Shown here: piece by piece, positions 35,555-44,237 of the stretch
How positions within the stretch are numbered: the stretch's first letter is position 1
How the letters are laid out: each line of letters starts with the position of its first letter
Assembly: GCA_016937575.1 (NCBI GenBank)
Contig: JAFHKN010000005.1
Coordinates: 1 to 64,000, forward strand
From: Roseomonas aeriglobus
GTDB lineage: Bacteria > Pseudomonadota > Alphaproteobacteria > Sphingomonadales > Sphingomonadaceae
Reading direction: 5' to 3'
DNA: 64,000 nt
The notes under the pieces: model-generated
What the model was told of the DNA's origin: nothing
Databases searched by the model: none
The model's input: only the letters and a program-made list of their open reading frames with translations
Made by a program: the position numbers and the translations under genes

Positions 35555-36478
35555 TCAGGCGACCGCGACCGCTGACGCTCGTTCCGTCAGCCAGCGGCGA
35601 CAGGCGAGCACGAGCCCCAGCGAGAAGGCGGACACCATCGCTGTCGCCAGCGGCAACAGTCGCAAGGCCTCGGTCGGGAAGACAAAGGGCAGGAACGGAA
35701 AGGCATAGACCGCCGGCACGCGCATGCCGAACAGGCGCAGGAGCGCGGTCATCAGTAGAAGGTCGAGCAGCGCGATCACCAGCCAGGACTCGAACAGGGC
35801 GATGAGCGCGATGCCGATGGATGCGGCCAGTGTCAGCACCGCGATCTGCCTGAGCGCCATCCGGGGCGCGTACATCTTCATATGAAGCGACTCGTAGACG
35901 ACCACCGCAACCGGAGGAATCACCCCGAGATGCGGATATCCGGCAGCGGCGGCGAGCCCGATCGATGCGAGCGTGGTCACCAGATAGGCAAGCATTGCCC
36001 GATACGCGAGGGGCGCGCGGCGATCGGCGGGGGAGCGCACCCTGAACAGGAATATGCCCGCCATCAGGATAAATGTGGTGACACCGATCGAGACCAGAAA
36101 GGACGGATGGGTGGCATTCGTGACGATCGGCAGAAAGCCCGTGGCGAGCGCGGGCGCCAGACTGTAGCGCAGGAACGCGAAGAAGCCGAGCATGGCAACA
36201 AGGACGAGGACGAGCTTGGCCGCGAAGGGCAGCGCGAGAAGGTTGATGCCGAACCCCATAACTGCCGTGAGCGATGGCCAGATGAAGATCTTTTCGGGCT
36301 GCCGCATCCATGATTGCTCGCGCCAGGCCCACAACGCCACCGCCATCGCGGCGATCTCGGGCAATATGATCTCGCGATCGCCAAGTGCCGCCGCTGCGCC
36401 AACCATGGCCATGATCAAGGCAAAGGCAGCGCCATAGGGCAAGAGCTCTTCAACTCGATTCCGTATTTCGCTGCGCAT
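35555..36478 (-). CDS. Multi-pass membrane protein of the copper region
   Basis: 307 residues with about eight hydrophobic segments, for example LLPYGAAFALIMAMVGAAAAL, LVLVLVAMLGFFAFL and LVIALLDLLLMTALLRLF. The motif VPAVYAFPFLPFVFPTEALR near the end recalls HPP-family membrane proteins, but I am not confident. It is the last gene in the minus-strand copper cluster, about 120 bases after the DUF411 gene. A transport role is inferred only from topology and position. Confidence 0.65.
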   Translation of the reverse strand: MRSEIRNRVEELLPYGAAFALIMAMVGAAAALGDREIILPEIAAMAVALWAWREQSWMRQPEKIFIWPSLTAVMGFGINLLALPFAAKLVLVLVAMLGFFAFLRYSLAPALATGFLPIVTNATHPSFLVSIGVTTFILMAGIFLFRVRSPADRRAPLAYRAMLAYLVTTLASIGLAAAAGYPHLGVIPPVAVVVYESLHMKMYAPRMALRQIAVLTLAASIGIALIALFESWLVIALLDLLLMTALLRLFGMRVPAVYAFPFLPFVFPTEALRLLPLATAMVSAFSLGLVLACRRWLTERASAVAVA

Positions 36479-36602
36479 ATTGGCTCTCGTCAGGCGGCAT
36501 TGCCCGGATTTTCAGTCTGTCGTCTGGGTCGTGATAGAGCGAGATAGGATGGAAAGGGCAAAGGAACCGGGATGGCGCAGCGGCCATCCCGGTTCCCGCG
36601 CG

Positions 36603-37055
36603 TCAATGCCTGCCGAAGAGCTTCTGTCCCGACGACCCGAAGGCCATCACGTCGAAGCGCTGGGGCTTGCGTCCTGGAACTTCCATGCCTGGCGAGCCGA
36701 GCGGCATGCCACCGACCGCGATCCCGCTCATGCCCTTGGGGCGCTGGGCAAGGAAGCGCTTGATGTCGCTAGCCGGGACATGCCCCTCGACCACGACGCC
36801 ATCAATGACCGCAGTGTGGCACGACCCAAGCGCATCGGGAACGCCGAGCCGCTTGACGAGCGCGGCGCGCGTTGGATTGTCGATGATAATGTGCTTGCGC
36901 CCGAGCTGTTGCGCCACCTGTTTTGCCCAGATCCCGCAACAGCCGCAGCCCGGATCGCGATACACGGTCATCTGGCTCGCGGCGTACGCAGCGGACGGCG
37001 TCATGATCGTGGCAGTCAGTGCTGCCAGGGCAAGACGGAATATAGTCGATCTCAT
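36603..37055 (-). CDS. DUF411 periplasmic metal-binding protein
   Basis: 150 residues. A cleavable signal peptide (FRLALAALTATIMTPSAAYA) precedes TVYRDPGCGCCGIWAKQVA, the DUF411 cysteine cluster. GSCHTAVIDGVVVEGHVP and KGMSGIAVGGMPLGSPGM complete the family. These proteins are found with copper and silver resistance operons and are thought to bind metal in the periplasm. It follows copB by 23 bases. GGAG precedes the ATG on the minus strand. Confidence 0.88.
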   Translation of the reverse strand: MRSTIFRLALAALTATIMTPSAAYAASQMTVYRDPGCGCCGIWAKQVAQQLGRKHIIIDNPTRAALVKRLGVPDALGSCHTAVIDGVVVEGHVPASDIKRFLAQRPKGMSGIAVGGMPLGSPGMEVPGRKPQRFDVMAFGSSGQKLFGRH

Positions 37056-37078
37056 ATAAGGAGTCCTTTTGCGTTGAA

Positions 37079-38092
37079 TCAGAACCAGCTTCTGAGGCCG
37101 ACGAGAAAGCTCCAGCCTCCCGCCTTCTCGCCTGCGGCGCGCGCGAAATCGGCGGTGGTGCCGAAGCGCCGTTCATATTGAACGCCCGCATAGGGCGCGA
37201 ATTCGGGGATGAACTGGTAACGCAGCCTGAGCCCCGCTTCGGCCGAGCTCAGCCCCGAACCGATACCGAGCTCGGGAATGTCCTGCGCGGACAGCTCGAA
37301 CTCGATCGCCGGTTGCAGGATCAGTTTCTGCGTGATCCGCTGATCATATTCGGCCTCGAAGCGCGCGGTGACCTCGCCCTTGTCCGAAAGGAAGAGCGAC
37401 CCGTCGACCTCGAACCAATAGGGTGCCAGGCCCTGGATGCCGAGCACCAGGTTCGTCCGTTCGGGGCCTGCGCGGAAATCATGCCGGATACCCGCTTGCA
37501 GATTGAACCAGGGATCGAGCGCGTGGCTATAGAGCGCCTGGACCTCGACGTCTTCCGGACCACCTTCGCCCAGAGTGCCTTCGCCTTCGGACTTGAGCCA
37601 GATCCGGTTGATGTCGCCGCCAGACCAGAATTGCGCATCCCAGCCATAGCCGTTGGCCCCGTTGCGCATCGATGTCTCGAGCCGGTCGAGCAGGAATTGC
37701 GCGCTGGTCAGCCCGCCATTTTCCTTGAGAAGCATCTGTCGCGACCGGGCCATTTCCTCCGCGCCGAAATAGGCGTCGGCGGCATGCGCCGGGCCGCTGC
37801 GTGCGGCATCGGAAGGACCCGTGACCGGTGGGTCGGAACCCTCGTTCATGACATGGCCGGCATGGAGGGCCGTAGCTTGCTGATCGGCCGGCGCGCGATG
37901 CGCCGCATGCGGGTCTGCGGGCTTTGCTGCATCGAGCCGGGCAGGCGGGGCATGCCCCGCATGCGGGTCGGCCGCGTCGGCCTGTACCGGCATTGCGTGT
38001 CCCGCATGAGGATCCTGCTGCTGCTGCTGCTGCGCGTAGAGCGCCGGAGCCGGGAGCGTCGTCAGGATGATGGCTGCAAGATAGGTCTTCAT
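37079..38092 (-). CDS. copB: CopB outer-membrane copper resistance protein
   Basis: 337 residues. A signal peptide (LAAIILTTLPAPALYA) leads to a long His/Met-rich stretch with repeated DPHAGHA-type units (residues 25-90), expected to bind copper. The remaining 220 residues form the CopB outer-membrane beta-barrel domain (WFNLQAGIRHDFRAGPER, EYDQRITQKLILQPA) and end in LVGLRSWF with a terminal Phe typical of barrel proteins. The start ATG overlaps the copA stop (ATGA). Confidence 0.93.
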   Translation of the reverse strand: MKTYLAAIILTTLPAPALYAQQQQQQDPHAGHAMPVQADAADPHAGHAPPARLDAAKPADPHAAHRAPADQQATALHAGHVMNEGSDPPVTGPSDAARSGPAHAADAYFGAEEMARSRQMLLKENGGLTSAQFLLDRLETSMRNGANGYGWDAQFWSGGDINRIWLKSEGEGTLGEGGPEDVEVQALYSHALDPWFNLQAGIRHDFRAGPERTNLVLGIQGLAPYWFEVDGSLFLSDKGEVTARFEAEYDQRITQKLILQPAIEFELSAQDIPELGIGSGLSSAEAGLRLRYQFIPEFAPYAGVQYERRFGTTADFARAAGEKAGGWSFLVGLRSWF

Positions 38093-39837
38093 GCAGCCTC
38101 TCCCTCGTGCGGACGAACGGTGACGACGCGGAACATCCCGGCATGCATGTGGAGCAGCAGATGGCAGTGGAACGCCCAGTCGCCGGGGGCGTCGGCGGTC
38201 AGGTCGAAGCTCGCCTTGCCGCCGGGGAGCACGTTGATCGTGTGTTTGAGGGGCTGACGCCCCTTCTGGCCGTTCACGACTTCGAAGAAGTGACCGTGCA
38301 GATGGATTGGGTGCGTCATCATCGTATGATTGACGAGGACGACACGCGCGCGCTCGTTGCGTTCGAAGCGGATCGGCTCGACGCCATCGCTGAATTTCTT
38401 GCCGTCGAACGACCACATGAAGCGTTCCATATTGCCCGTCAGATGCACCTCGATGGTGCGCGCGGGCGGACGCGGATCGGGATTGGGTTCGAGCGCGACG
38501 AGATCGCGATAGGTGAGAACCTTATGGCCGACATTGTCGAGCCCGACCCCGGGGTCCCCGGTCCGGTCGACAGGCGAGAACGCGATCGCATCCATGCCGA
38601 CGCCGACCGATACGCTTTCAGGAACCTTCGATTTGTCGCGCATGCTCATCGCGCCATGGTCCATCGCGCCCGCGGCGGCGCCCGCCACGCTACCGTGCGC
38701 GCCATGATCCATGCCGCCCATGCCCATATCCTTCATCGTGAGCGTCGGCCGTTCGCGTAAGGGCGGGACCATAGCCGCCATGCCCGGACGCGGCGCCAGC
38801 GTCGCGCGGCCCATGCCCGAGCGGTCGAGGGATTCAGCGACGATCGTGTAAGCGCGATCGTCATTGGGCTGCACGACCACGTCATAGGTCTCGGCGGTAC
38901 CGATCTGGAACTCGTCGACGGTCACCGGCCGCACATTCTGTCCGTCGGACTGGACGACCGACAGACTCAGGCCCGGGATGCGGACATTGAAGATCGACAT
39001 GGATGAGGCGTTGATGACGCGCAGCCGGACGCGCTCGCCGGGACGGAACAGGCCGGTCCAGTTCTCCTGCGGCCCATGGCCATTGATCAGATAGGTGTAA
39101 GTCGTGGCTGACACGTCGGCGATATCTGCGGGGTCCATCCGCATCTTGCCCCATTTAGCCCGTTCGGACGGGCTGAGCTTTTCCTCGGGACCGCCCGCGA
39201 TCATGCCCGCGAGCGTCTGCTTCTGGCGGTTGAAATAGCCGCCTTCCTGCTTCAGCCGTGTAAAGAGCCGGTGCGGATCGAGAAAACTCCAGTCGGAGAG
39301 CACGATGACATGCTCGCGGTCGTAACCGACAGGATCGGCGCCCGCGGGATCGATGACAATCGGCCCGTAATGGCCGAGCTGCTCCTGGAGCCCGGAATGG
39401 CTATGGTACCAATAGGTGCCATTCTGCTTGACCGGGAACTGATAGGTGAAGAGCGAATGCGGCTTGATACCGGGAAAGCTGACCCCGGGCACGCCGTCCA
39501 TCTGGAAGGGCAGGATCAGCCCGTGCCAATGGATCGAACTGTCCTCGTCGAGGCTATTCTCGACATGAAGGCGGACATTCTGCCCCTCCTTCAGGCGAAT
39601 GAGCGGCGCGGGTAGCACGCCGTTCAGCGTGATCGCATTGCCCGCGCGGCCGCCGACCATATAGCGGCTCCGCGCAATCTTGAGGTGAATGTCCTCGCCC
39701 GCCAGCGTCGGCAAGGTGGCGCGGATTCCGGGCGTGTTGCTCTGCGCCCAGGCGGGGAGAAGGCCGGCAAGCGAGAAACCCGCGGCGCCGAGGGCGCCGG
39801 CGCGCAACAGCGCCCGCCGCTCGATAGGGTGGTTCAT
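38089..39837 (-). CDS. copA: CopA periplasmic multicopper oxidase
   Basis: 582 residues from ATG 39837, chosen for the AAAGGACAG ribosome binding site. The Tat signal is ERRALLRAGALGAAGFSLAG. Copper ligands appear in order: HWHG, WYHSHSG, then HPIHLHGHFF and HCHLLLHMHAGM at the C-terminus. A Met/His-rich insert (DMGMGGMDHGAHG) lies near residue 400. CopA oxidises Cu(I) and stores copper in the periplasm. It is coupled to copB and follows three small metal-related genes. Confidence 0.95.
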   Translation of the reverse strand: MNHPIERRALLRAGALGAAGFSLAGLLPAWAQSNTPGIRATLPTLAGEDIHLKIARSRYMVGGRAGNAITLNGVLPAPLIRLKEGQNVRLHVENSLDEDSSIHWHGLILPFQMDGVPGVSFPGIKPHSLFTYQFPVKQNGTYWYHSHSGLQEQLGHYGPIVIDPAGADPVGYDREHVIVLSDWSFLDPHRLFTRLKQEGGYFNRQKQTLAGMIAGGPEEKLSPSERAKWGKMRMDPADIADVSATTYTYLINGHGPQENWTGLFRPGERVRLRVINASSMSIFNVRIPGLSLSVVQSDGQNVRPVTVDEFQIGTAETYDVVVQPNDDRAYTIVAESLDRSGMGRATLAPRPGMAAMVPPLRERPTLTMKDMGMGGMDHGAHGSVAGAAAGAMDHGAMSMRDKSKVPESVSVGVGMDAIAFSPVDRTGDPGVGLDNVGHKVLTYRDLVALEPNPDPRPPARTIEVHLTGNMERFMWSFDGKKFSDGVEPIRFERNERARVVLVNHTMMTHPIHLHGHFFEVVNGQKGRQPLKHTINVLPGGKASFDLTADAPGDWAFHCHLLLHMHAGMFRVVTVRPHEGEAA

Positions 39838-39951
39838 GTCGTGTCTGTCCTTTGCGCACCAGCACGCTCCACCCGCTGTCGGGCGGTGAGACTGGCGCTC
39901 GATGATCAGGAAAGGCCGGGAGCGGTGTCGGTACCGCTCCCGGCGCAACGA

Positions 39952-40191
39952 TTACTTGCCGGCGGGGGCGGCCGGTGCCTTGGCCTCGCCGGACATTTTC
40001 TTGTCGCAGCAGTCCATCTCGCCGCGAGGCTTCGTCTTGCCGTTGCCCATCATCCGGGCATGGCAGGGCATGGCGCCCTTCATGTCGGCCATGCCGGCAT
40101 GCATCTGATGCGCGGGGCTGGCGGATTGTGCCGATGCCACGGCTGCGGGGTTGGCGGCCGCCATTGCGGCTGCTGTCAGAATCATCAACAT
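39952..40191 (-). CDS. Small secreted His/Met/Cys-rich protein
   Basis: 79 residues. A signal peptide (LMILTAAAMAAANPAAVASA) is followed by HQMHAGMADMKGAMPCHARM and GEMDCCDKKMSGEAKAP. The density of His, Met and Cys suggests copper binding in the periplasm. Its position between the DUF2946-like gene and copA supports this. No formal family is recognised. Confidence 0.7.
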   Translation of the reverse strand: MLMILTAAAMAAANPAAVASAQSASPAHQMHAGMADMKGAMPCHARMMGNGKTKPRGEMDCCDKKMSGEAKAPAAPAGK

Positions 40192-40218
40192 CGTATTTCT
40201 CCGGGAAAATTGTGGGGT

Positions 40219-40557
40219 TCACATTTCCGGAGCTGGGCGGGGCGGGGGCGCGCGCGCCTCGGGATGGATGCCTGCAAGCGGGCGGGGTTCCCGCGATTCA
40301 GGGGCGTTTTTCGCGGCCACACGCGGAGGGCCGGGCTCGGCGGGGATTGCCTGGAGCGGTGCGCAGGCGCTGACGCATGTCATTGCGGTCATCGGCCGGT
40401 GCGTGTCGGGCGCGCTCGTGGCGTTCAGGCAATGGCCTTGTTCGATGCTTCCGAAAGTCAGGTGCGGCGTCGCCGCATTCGCGCCGCCTGTCCCCGCAAG
40501 CGGTGACAGGAACAGCGCGAACGCGGCAAGCAGCGACAAGAGCAGTCGGAGCGCCAT
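40219..40557 (-). CDS. Secreted hypothetical protein of the copper operon (DUF2946-like)
   Basis: 112 residues with a signal peptide (LLLSLLAAFALFLSPLAGTG). CLNATSAPDTHRPMTAMTCV and SACAPLQAIPAEPGPP carry Cys, His and Met. The C-terminus is proline-rich. The pattern resembles small DUF2946-type proteins near copper genes; this is tentative. It starts 6 bases after the metal-binding-domain gene stop on the minus strand. Confidence 0.6.
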   Translation of the reverse strand: MALRLLLSLLAAFALFLSPLAGTGGANAATPHLTFGSIEQGHCLNATSAPDTHRPMTAMTCVSACAPLQAIPAEPGPPRVAAKNAPESREPRPLAGIHPEARAPPPRPAPEM

Positions 40558-40562
40558 GATCG

Positions 40563-40808
40563 TCAGGGGGCGACCCGCTTCGCGACATAGCCGGCAAGCG
40601 CGATGGCGCGGACAAATATATCGGCTTGGCCGGTGTCGGAGCTCGTCTTGATGCGGACCTGGTTCGTCGGGCGGTCGACACTCACATCCACCACTCCCGG
40701 GACTTCACGGACAGCGCGTTCGATATGCGCCGCGCAGGACCCGCACGTCATGCCCTTGACCGAGAACAGCAGCATATTGGCATCCAGGGTTTCCATGCCA
40801 TTCTCCAT
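40563..40808 (-). CDS. Heavy-metal-associated (HMA) domain protein
   Basis: 81 residues. LLFSVKGMTCGSCAAHIERA contains the GMTCxxC copper/mercury site, and VPGVVDVSVDRPTNQVRI continues the ferredoxin-like fold. It is a CopZ/MerP-like protein without a clear signal peptide, so probably cytoplasmic. Two ATGs, 40808 and 40796, follow the GAGGAG upstream. A long in-frame ORF reaches back through the promoter into an IS1380 fragment; that extension is treated as accidental because a MerR-type promoter lies in between. It is the first gene of the copper operon. Confidence 0.85.
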   Translation of the reverse strand: MENGMETLDANMLLFSVKGMTCGSCAAHIERAVREVPGVVDVSVDRPTNQVRIKTSSDTGQADIFVRAIALAGYVAKRVAP

Positions 40809-40842
40809 GGTCGAGAGCGTCTCCTCGCTTTGAGTCGACCCT

Positions 40843-40873
40843 TCTATCGACCTTGACATCATGTTAAGGTCAA
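40843..40873 (-). promoter_or_regulatory. MerR/CueR-type promoter of the copper operon
   Basis: On the minus strand: TTGACC (-35), a 19-base spacer with the dyad GACCTTAACATGATGTCAAGGTC split as ACCTT/AAGGT arms, then GATAGA (-10). The over-long 19-base spacer and dyad are the hallmark of promoters twisted open by MerR-family regulators. It lies 35 bases upstream of the HMA gene ATG. No MerR-family gene is present nearby. Confidence 0.8.
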
Positions 40874-40922
40874 GCCCGGCTTTTCCAGTTCGCCCGCAGT
40901 CGCAGGGCACCAAGAATTCGTT

Positions 40923-41483
40923 CGGGTGATAGCAGGTGCAGTCGAAATGCCCGTTCCAGGCCGCGCCCTCCTGATCGCCATGGGTGGGGCTGACCGAACT
41001 GTCCATGTCCAGAACGATGTACTTCAGCCCGTTACGGTCATGGAACCGGTCGATCCATTGGCCATTCAGGTCGGCCAGCGCGGCACGGTTCTCGGGCTGT
41101 GCCAGTGTCTCGGTCTCGAACCGTCCCATCTGCGAGGCCGAGGCCGCTTGCGCATCGACAGCCCTTCCACCCACGACCTGGCGCATCACCGGATCGAGGG
41201 CCAGGCGGTCGGCGTCGTTCACATCCTCGTATCCGGCCAGTCGCCCGAACACCGATTGCCGGAACAACCCGTCAAGCCGGTGGACCGTGTTCTTGCCGCG
41301 CCGGGTGTCGCGCAATGCTTTTGCCGCCAGATCGGACAGCCCGAGCGCGTCATCCAGCTCGCGCATCACCAGCAGGCCGCCGTCGGAACTGAGCTGCGCA
41401 CCTCGGAACTCCACATGCACCCGGCGGTCGAACTCGACCCGATCTGCCCGCTTCGAACCCGCACCCTCTGGGTGACCCATCAA
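40923..41483 (-). pseudogene. IS1380-family transposase, N-terminal fragment
   Basis: About 187 residues from ATG 41483 encode SSDGGLLVMRELDDALGLSD, SVFGRLAGYEDVNDADRLAL, and the DDE region YIVLDMDSSVSPTHGDQEGA ending HFDCTCYHP. Homology stops there at about 40923, where the usual transposase continues for another 200 or more residues. The fragment lies where the copper operon's regulator would normally be and reads in frame into the HMA gene. No terminal repeats were identified. Confidence 0.85.
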
Positions 41484-41567
41484 ACGCGCCCCTCACGGCC
41501 ATCAACACCATGATTTATATCGGAAATATTGAGATCCTGACAGCAAAATCAGCGATTTACTTGGGGA

Positions 41568-41702
41568 ATGTGGGTCGAGGCCGGCGTGCGTCCGGCGCAG
41601 GCGGCGAAGCAGCTTGGGCTTGGCCGATCCACTCTCTACCGCGAACTCGCTGCACTCAAAACCGAGGCACCCACCACGCCCGCACTCAACGCCGCAGAAT
41701 GA
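41568..41702 (+). pseudogene. C-terminal fragment of a serine resolvase
   Basis: 44 codons from an ATG at 41568: AGVRPAQAAKQLGLGRSTLY followed by RELAALKTEAP. This is the C-terminal helix-turn-helix that Tn3-type resolvases use to bind res sites. The catalytic domain is missing upstream, where the IS1380 fragment begins. It is evidence for a former resolvase-carrying transposon at this spot. Confidence 0.7.
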
Positions 41703-41874
41703 GCCGTAACGTCGTGGCTGTCATCGTCTCTGACATATAGCTGACATCGATTTTGAAAACCGACACACGCGGGCGTAGCCGATCAGCATGGATCACAAAC
41801 GAAGGGGCCTGTTGAAAAATACCGGACATGCCGGGGTGCTCCTTCGTTTCACTCCTACCGTGAGAAGCGCCGCT

Positions 41875-43308
41875 ATGATGGGACCAGCCTGTCGCGGTGG
41901 GCGGGAAGGGGCGTCCCGTCGCACCATAGAAGCCTTGTTGCCCGCAAACCACCTGTTGCGTCGTATCGATCAATGTCTCGATACGGGCGAGCTGAGAGAA
42001 GCGCTGGCTGATCATTACAGCGCGCGAGGTCGGCCGTCGATCGACCCCGAACTCCTCATCCGCATGACCCTGATCGGCCGCATCTACGCGATCACGTCCG
42101 AGCGGCGTCTGTGCGAGGAGCTGCGCTACAATCTCGCCTATCGCTGGTTCTGCCGTCTCACGCCGGGGGACAAGGTTCCGCACCACTCGACCTTCAGCAA
42201 AAACCGGCACGGACGCTTTCGCGATGCCGGCGTCTTCCGGCAGCTGTTCGAGGCCACGGTTCGCCGCTGCATCGGGAAGGGCTTGGTCGGAGGCAAGGAC
42301 GCCGCGATTGATGCCTCGTTCATCGAGGCTGATGCGTGCTGGCAGCGCAAGACCGTACCTGGCTATTTGCCCTACGTAGCGAACGCCGGTCGTCCTGTCC
42401 GGGAGTGGCTGGCCGATCAGGGTAGTATCAGCACAAAACCTGGCGGCTCGAAGGATTTCGAGGGTGTATCGCGAACCGATCCCGCCGCAGCCTGGTCGGC
42501 ACGCCCGGGGCGCGCGCGGTTCGGCTATGCACTGAATGCGCTGGTCGACACGCCGAGCGGCGTCGCGCTCGACGTCGAAGCGACGCCGGCGCGCTTTGCC
42601 GAGGAGGTCGATGCCGGCCGTGTCATGCTCGGACGAGCCGCCGATCGCTTTGACTATCACCCCAAGCGGATTGCTGCAGACAAGGCCTATGGCAGCGCCG
42701 GCTTCCTCGGTTTCGTACGCGACCAAGGCGCGATCCCGCACATCCCGGTGATCGACCGCACGCAGCAGACGAAGGGCAAGCTGCCGCGAACGGCATTCAG
42801 CTATGATCGCGACACCGACAGCTTCACCTGTCCGATCGGCAAGACGCTCCGGCACTACACCTTCCACCTGCGCACTGGCGTACACCGCTATGCTGCCGAT
42901 GCACGGGACTGCGAAGGCTGCGTGCTTCGGAAGACATGCACGAAGGCCCGTCGTCGCACACTGGTTCGTCTCGACAATGAGGACGCCCGGGATCTCGCTA
43001 GGGCCGAACTGGAAACCGGGCTCTTCAAGCGATCCATGCGATTGCGGCGCGGGGTCGAGCGGTTCTTCGCCGACGCCAAAGGCAAGCATGGCATGCGGCG
43101 ACTTCACCTGCGTGGCATCCGCGGAGCGGAGGAGGAATTCCTGATTGGCGCGGCCGTGATGAACCTGATGATCCTGGCGCGACCACAGCGTCTGACCGAC
43201 AAGCCCAGACGAGGCAGGTGCATTCCAGCAGCGTTGACCCCGGCGGCCATATCGGCCCGGTCGATCGAGCATGATGTGATCGTCTCGCCACCGCGACGAT
43301 ATGCCTGA
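41875..43308 (+). CDS. IS1182-family transposase
   Basis: 477 residues from ATG 41875 (MMGPACRGGREG); an ATG at 41788 adds 29 unlikely residues. Typical IS1182 features appear in order: PANHLLRRIDQCLD, GRPSIDPELLIRMTLIGRIY, VPHHSTFSKNRHGRF, the DDE Asp in GKDAAIDASFIEAD, KAYGSAGFLGF and the Cys cluster CEGCVLRKTC. The last catalytic Glu is in RRGVERFFADAKGKHGMRR. GGGGCCTGTTGAAAAAT at about 41807 may be the left terminal repeat; a matching right end was not found. The ORF is intact. Confidence 0.9.
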   Translation: MMGPACRGGREGASRRTIEALLPANHLLRRIDQCLDTGELREALADHYSARGRPSIDPELLIRMTLIGRIYAITSERRLCEELRYNLAYRWFCRLTPGDKVPHHSTFSKNRHGRFRDAGVFRQLFEATVRRCIGKGLVGGKDAAIDASFIEADACWQRKTVPGYLPYVANAGRPVREWLADQGSISTKPGGSKDFEGVSRTDPAAAWSARPGRARFGYALNALVDTPSGVALDVEATPARFAEEVDAGRVMLGRAADRFDYHPKRIAADKAYGSAGFLGFVRDQGAIPHIPVIDRTQQTKGKLPRTAFSYDRDTDSFTCPIGKTLRHYTFHLRTGVHRYAADARDCEGCVLRKTCTKARRRTLVRLDNEDARDLARAELETGLFKRSMRLRRGVERFFADAKGKHGMRRLHLRGIRGAEEEFLIGAAVMNLMILARPQRLTDKPRRGRCIPAALTPAAISARSIEHDVIVSPPRRYA

Positions 43309-43331
43309 TCGCTGATGGGCTTTGCGCACGG

Positions 43332-43976
43332 TCACGCGGCGCGCAGTCGTTCTTTGCGGTACGGCACGCCATCGAGCAGCGCCTGGCCGGGCGCCTTGGG
43401 CGTGCCGTCACCATTCACGTACATATAGAGTGTCGTGGTCGTCATGCCGAGGCGGCGCGCGACATCGGCCGCGACTGCGTTGCGATCGGACATTGCAGCC
43501 ATCGCCATCGCGAGGGTGGCCTTGTCCATCTTGCGAGGCCGACCGCCCATCCGTCCCCGTGCCCGTGCCGCGGCAAGTCCCGCCTGTGTCCGCTCGGCGA
43601 TGAGCTCGCGCTCGAACTCGGCGAACGCTGCGAAGATGCCGAAGGCGAGGCGACCGTTGGCGGTCGTGGTGTCGATCTGCGCGCCGGCACCCGCCAGCAC
43701 CTTCAGGCCGATGCCGCGTTCGCGCAGCGCCTCGGCCGTGACGACCAGATGGCGAAGATCGCGCCCAAGGCGATCGAGCTTCCAGAGGACCAGTGTGTTG
43801 CCGGGTTGCAGTGCCTTCAGGCACGCGGTTAGACCGGGGCGGGCGTCGTGCCGCCCCGACGCAAGGTCTTCGTAAATCCGCGAGGGATCGACGCCGGCAG
43901 AGAGCAACGCATCGCGCTGGGGTGCCAGCGTCTGTGACCCGTCAGCTTTGGACACCCTCATATATCCAATGAGCAT
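43332..43976 (-). CDS. Serine resolvase/invertase
   Basis: 214 residues from ATG 43976 (MLIGYMRVSKADGSQ). The catalytic Ser is in GYMRVSKADG; KLDRLGRDLRHLV and FAEFERELIAERTQAGL are the family's core motifs, and the C-terminal helix-turn-helix is VAADVARRLGMTTTTLYMYV. Repeats of CCGCCAGAAAA lie just upstream of its start and could be its binding sites. A longer ATG at 44033 is rejected because the family starts at MLIGY. Confidence 0.92.
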   Translation of the reverse strand: MLIGYMRVSKADGSQTLAPQRDALLSAGVDPSRIYEDLASGRHDARPGLTACLKALQPGNTLVLWKLDRLGRDLRHLVVTAEALRERGIGLKVLAGAGAQIDTTTANGRLAFGIFAAFAEFERELIAERTQAGLAAARARGRMGGRPRKMDKATLAMAMAAMSDRNAVAADVARRLGMTTTTLYMYVNGDGTPKAPGQALLDGVPYRKERLRAA

Positions 43977-43983
43977 TGTTACC

Positions 43984-44109
43984 CCGCCAGAAAAGACATC
44001 CGACAGCCTGCAATATGCCAGTGGTTTCCGCAACGGGTTTTCCGATTGGTGGAATGCGTTGACGAGGCAAAATCAGCAACCGCCAGAAAACCGGTCGTTT
44101 TTCTGGCGG
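43984..44109. repeat. CCGCCAGAAAA repeat cluster, candidate res site
   Basis: CCGCCAGAAAA occurs at 43984-43994 and 44080-44090, and inverted (TTTTCTGGCGG) at 44099-44109. The last two form an 11-bp stem with an 8-base loop. The cluster begins 8 bases upstream of the resolvase start. Paired inverted subsites next to a resolvase gene suggest a recombination site. Confidence 0.5.
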
Positions 44110-44237
44110 TCTGGCTTTCCGTTTTGCCACGCTCGACAAGCAGTTCGGGAAACGGCACCCGCCTTGCCGTCTGTCGTGCAACTCGCGCATTGGTCGTGTT
44201 GGCCGCCCTTTCCAATCGGGATGGGACAAACTGAAAG

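Noticed and set aside
40563..41483. A single 306-residue IS1380-HMA fusion protein as the real gene
   Set aside because: A MerR-type promoter and ribosome binding site lie between the two parts; the HMA protein has its own start.
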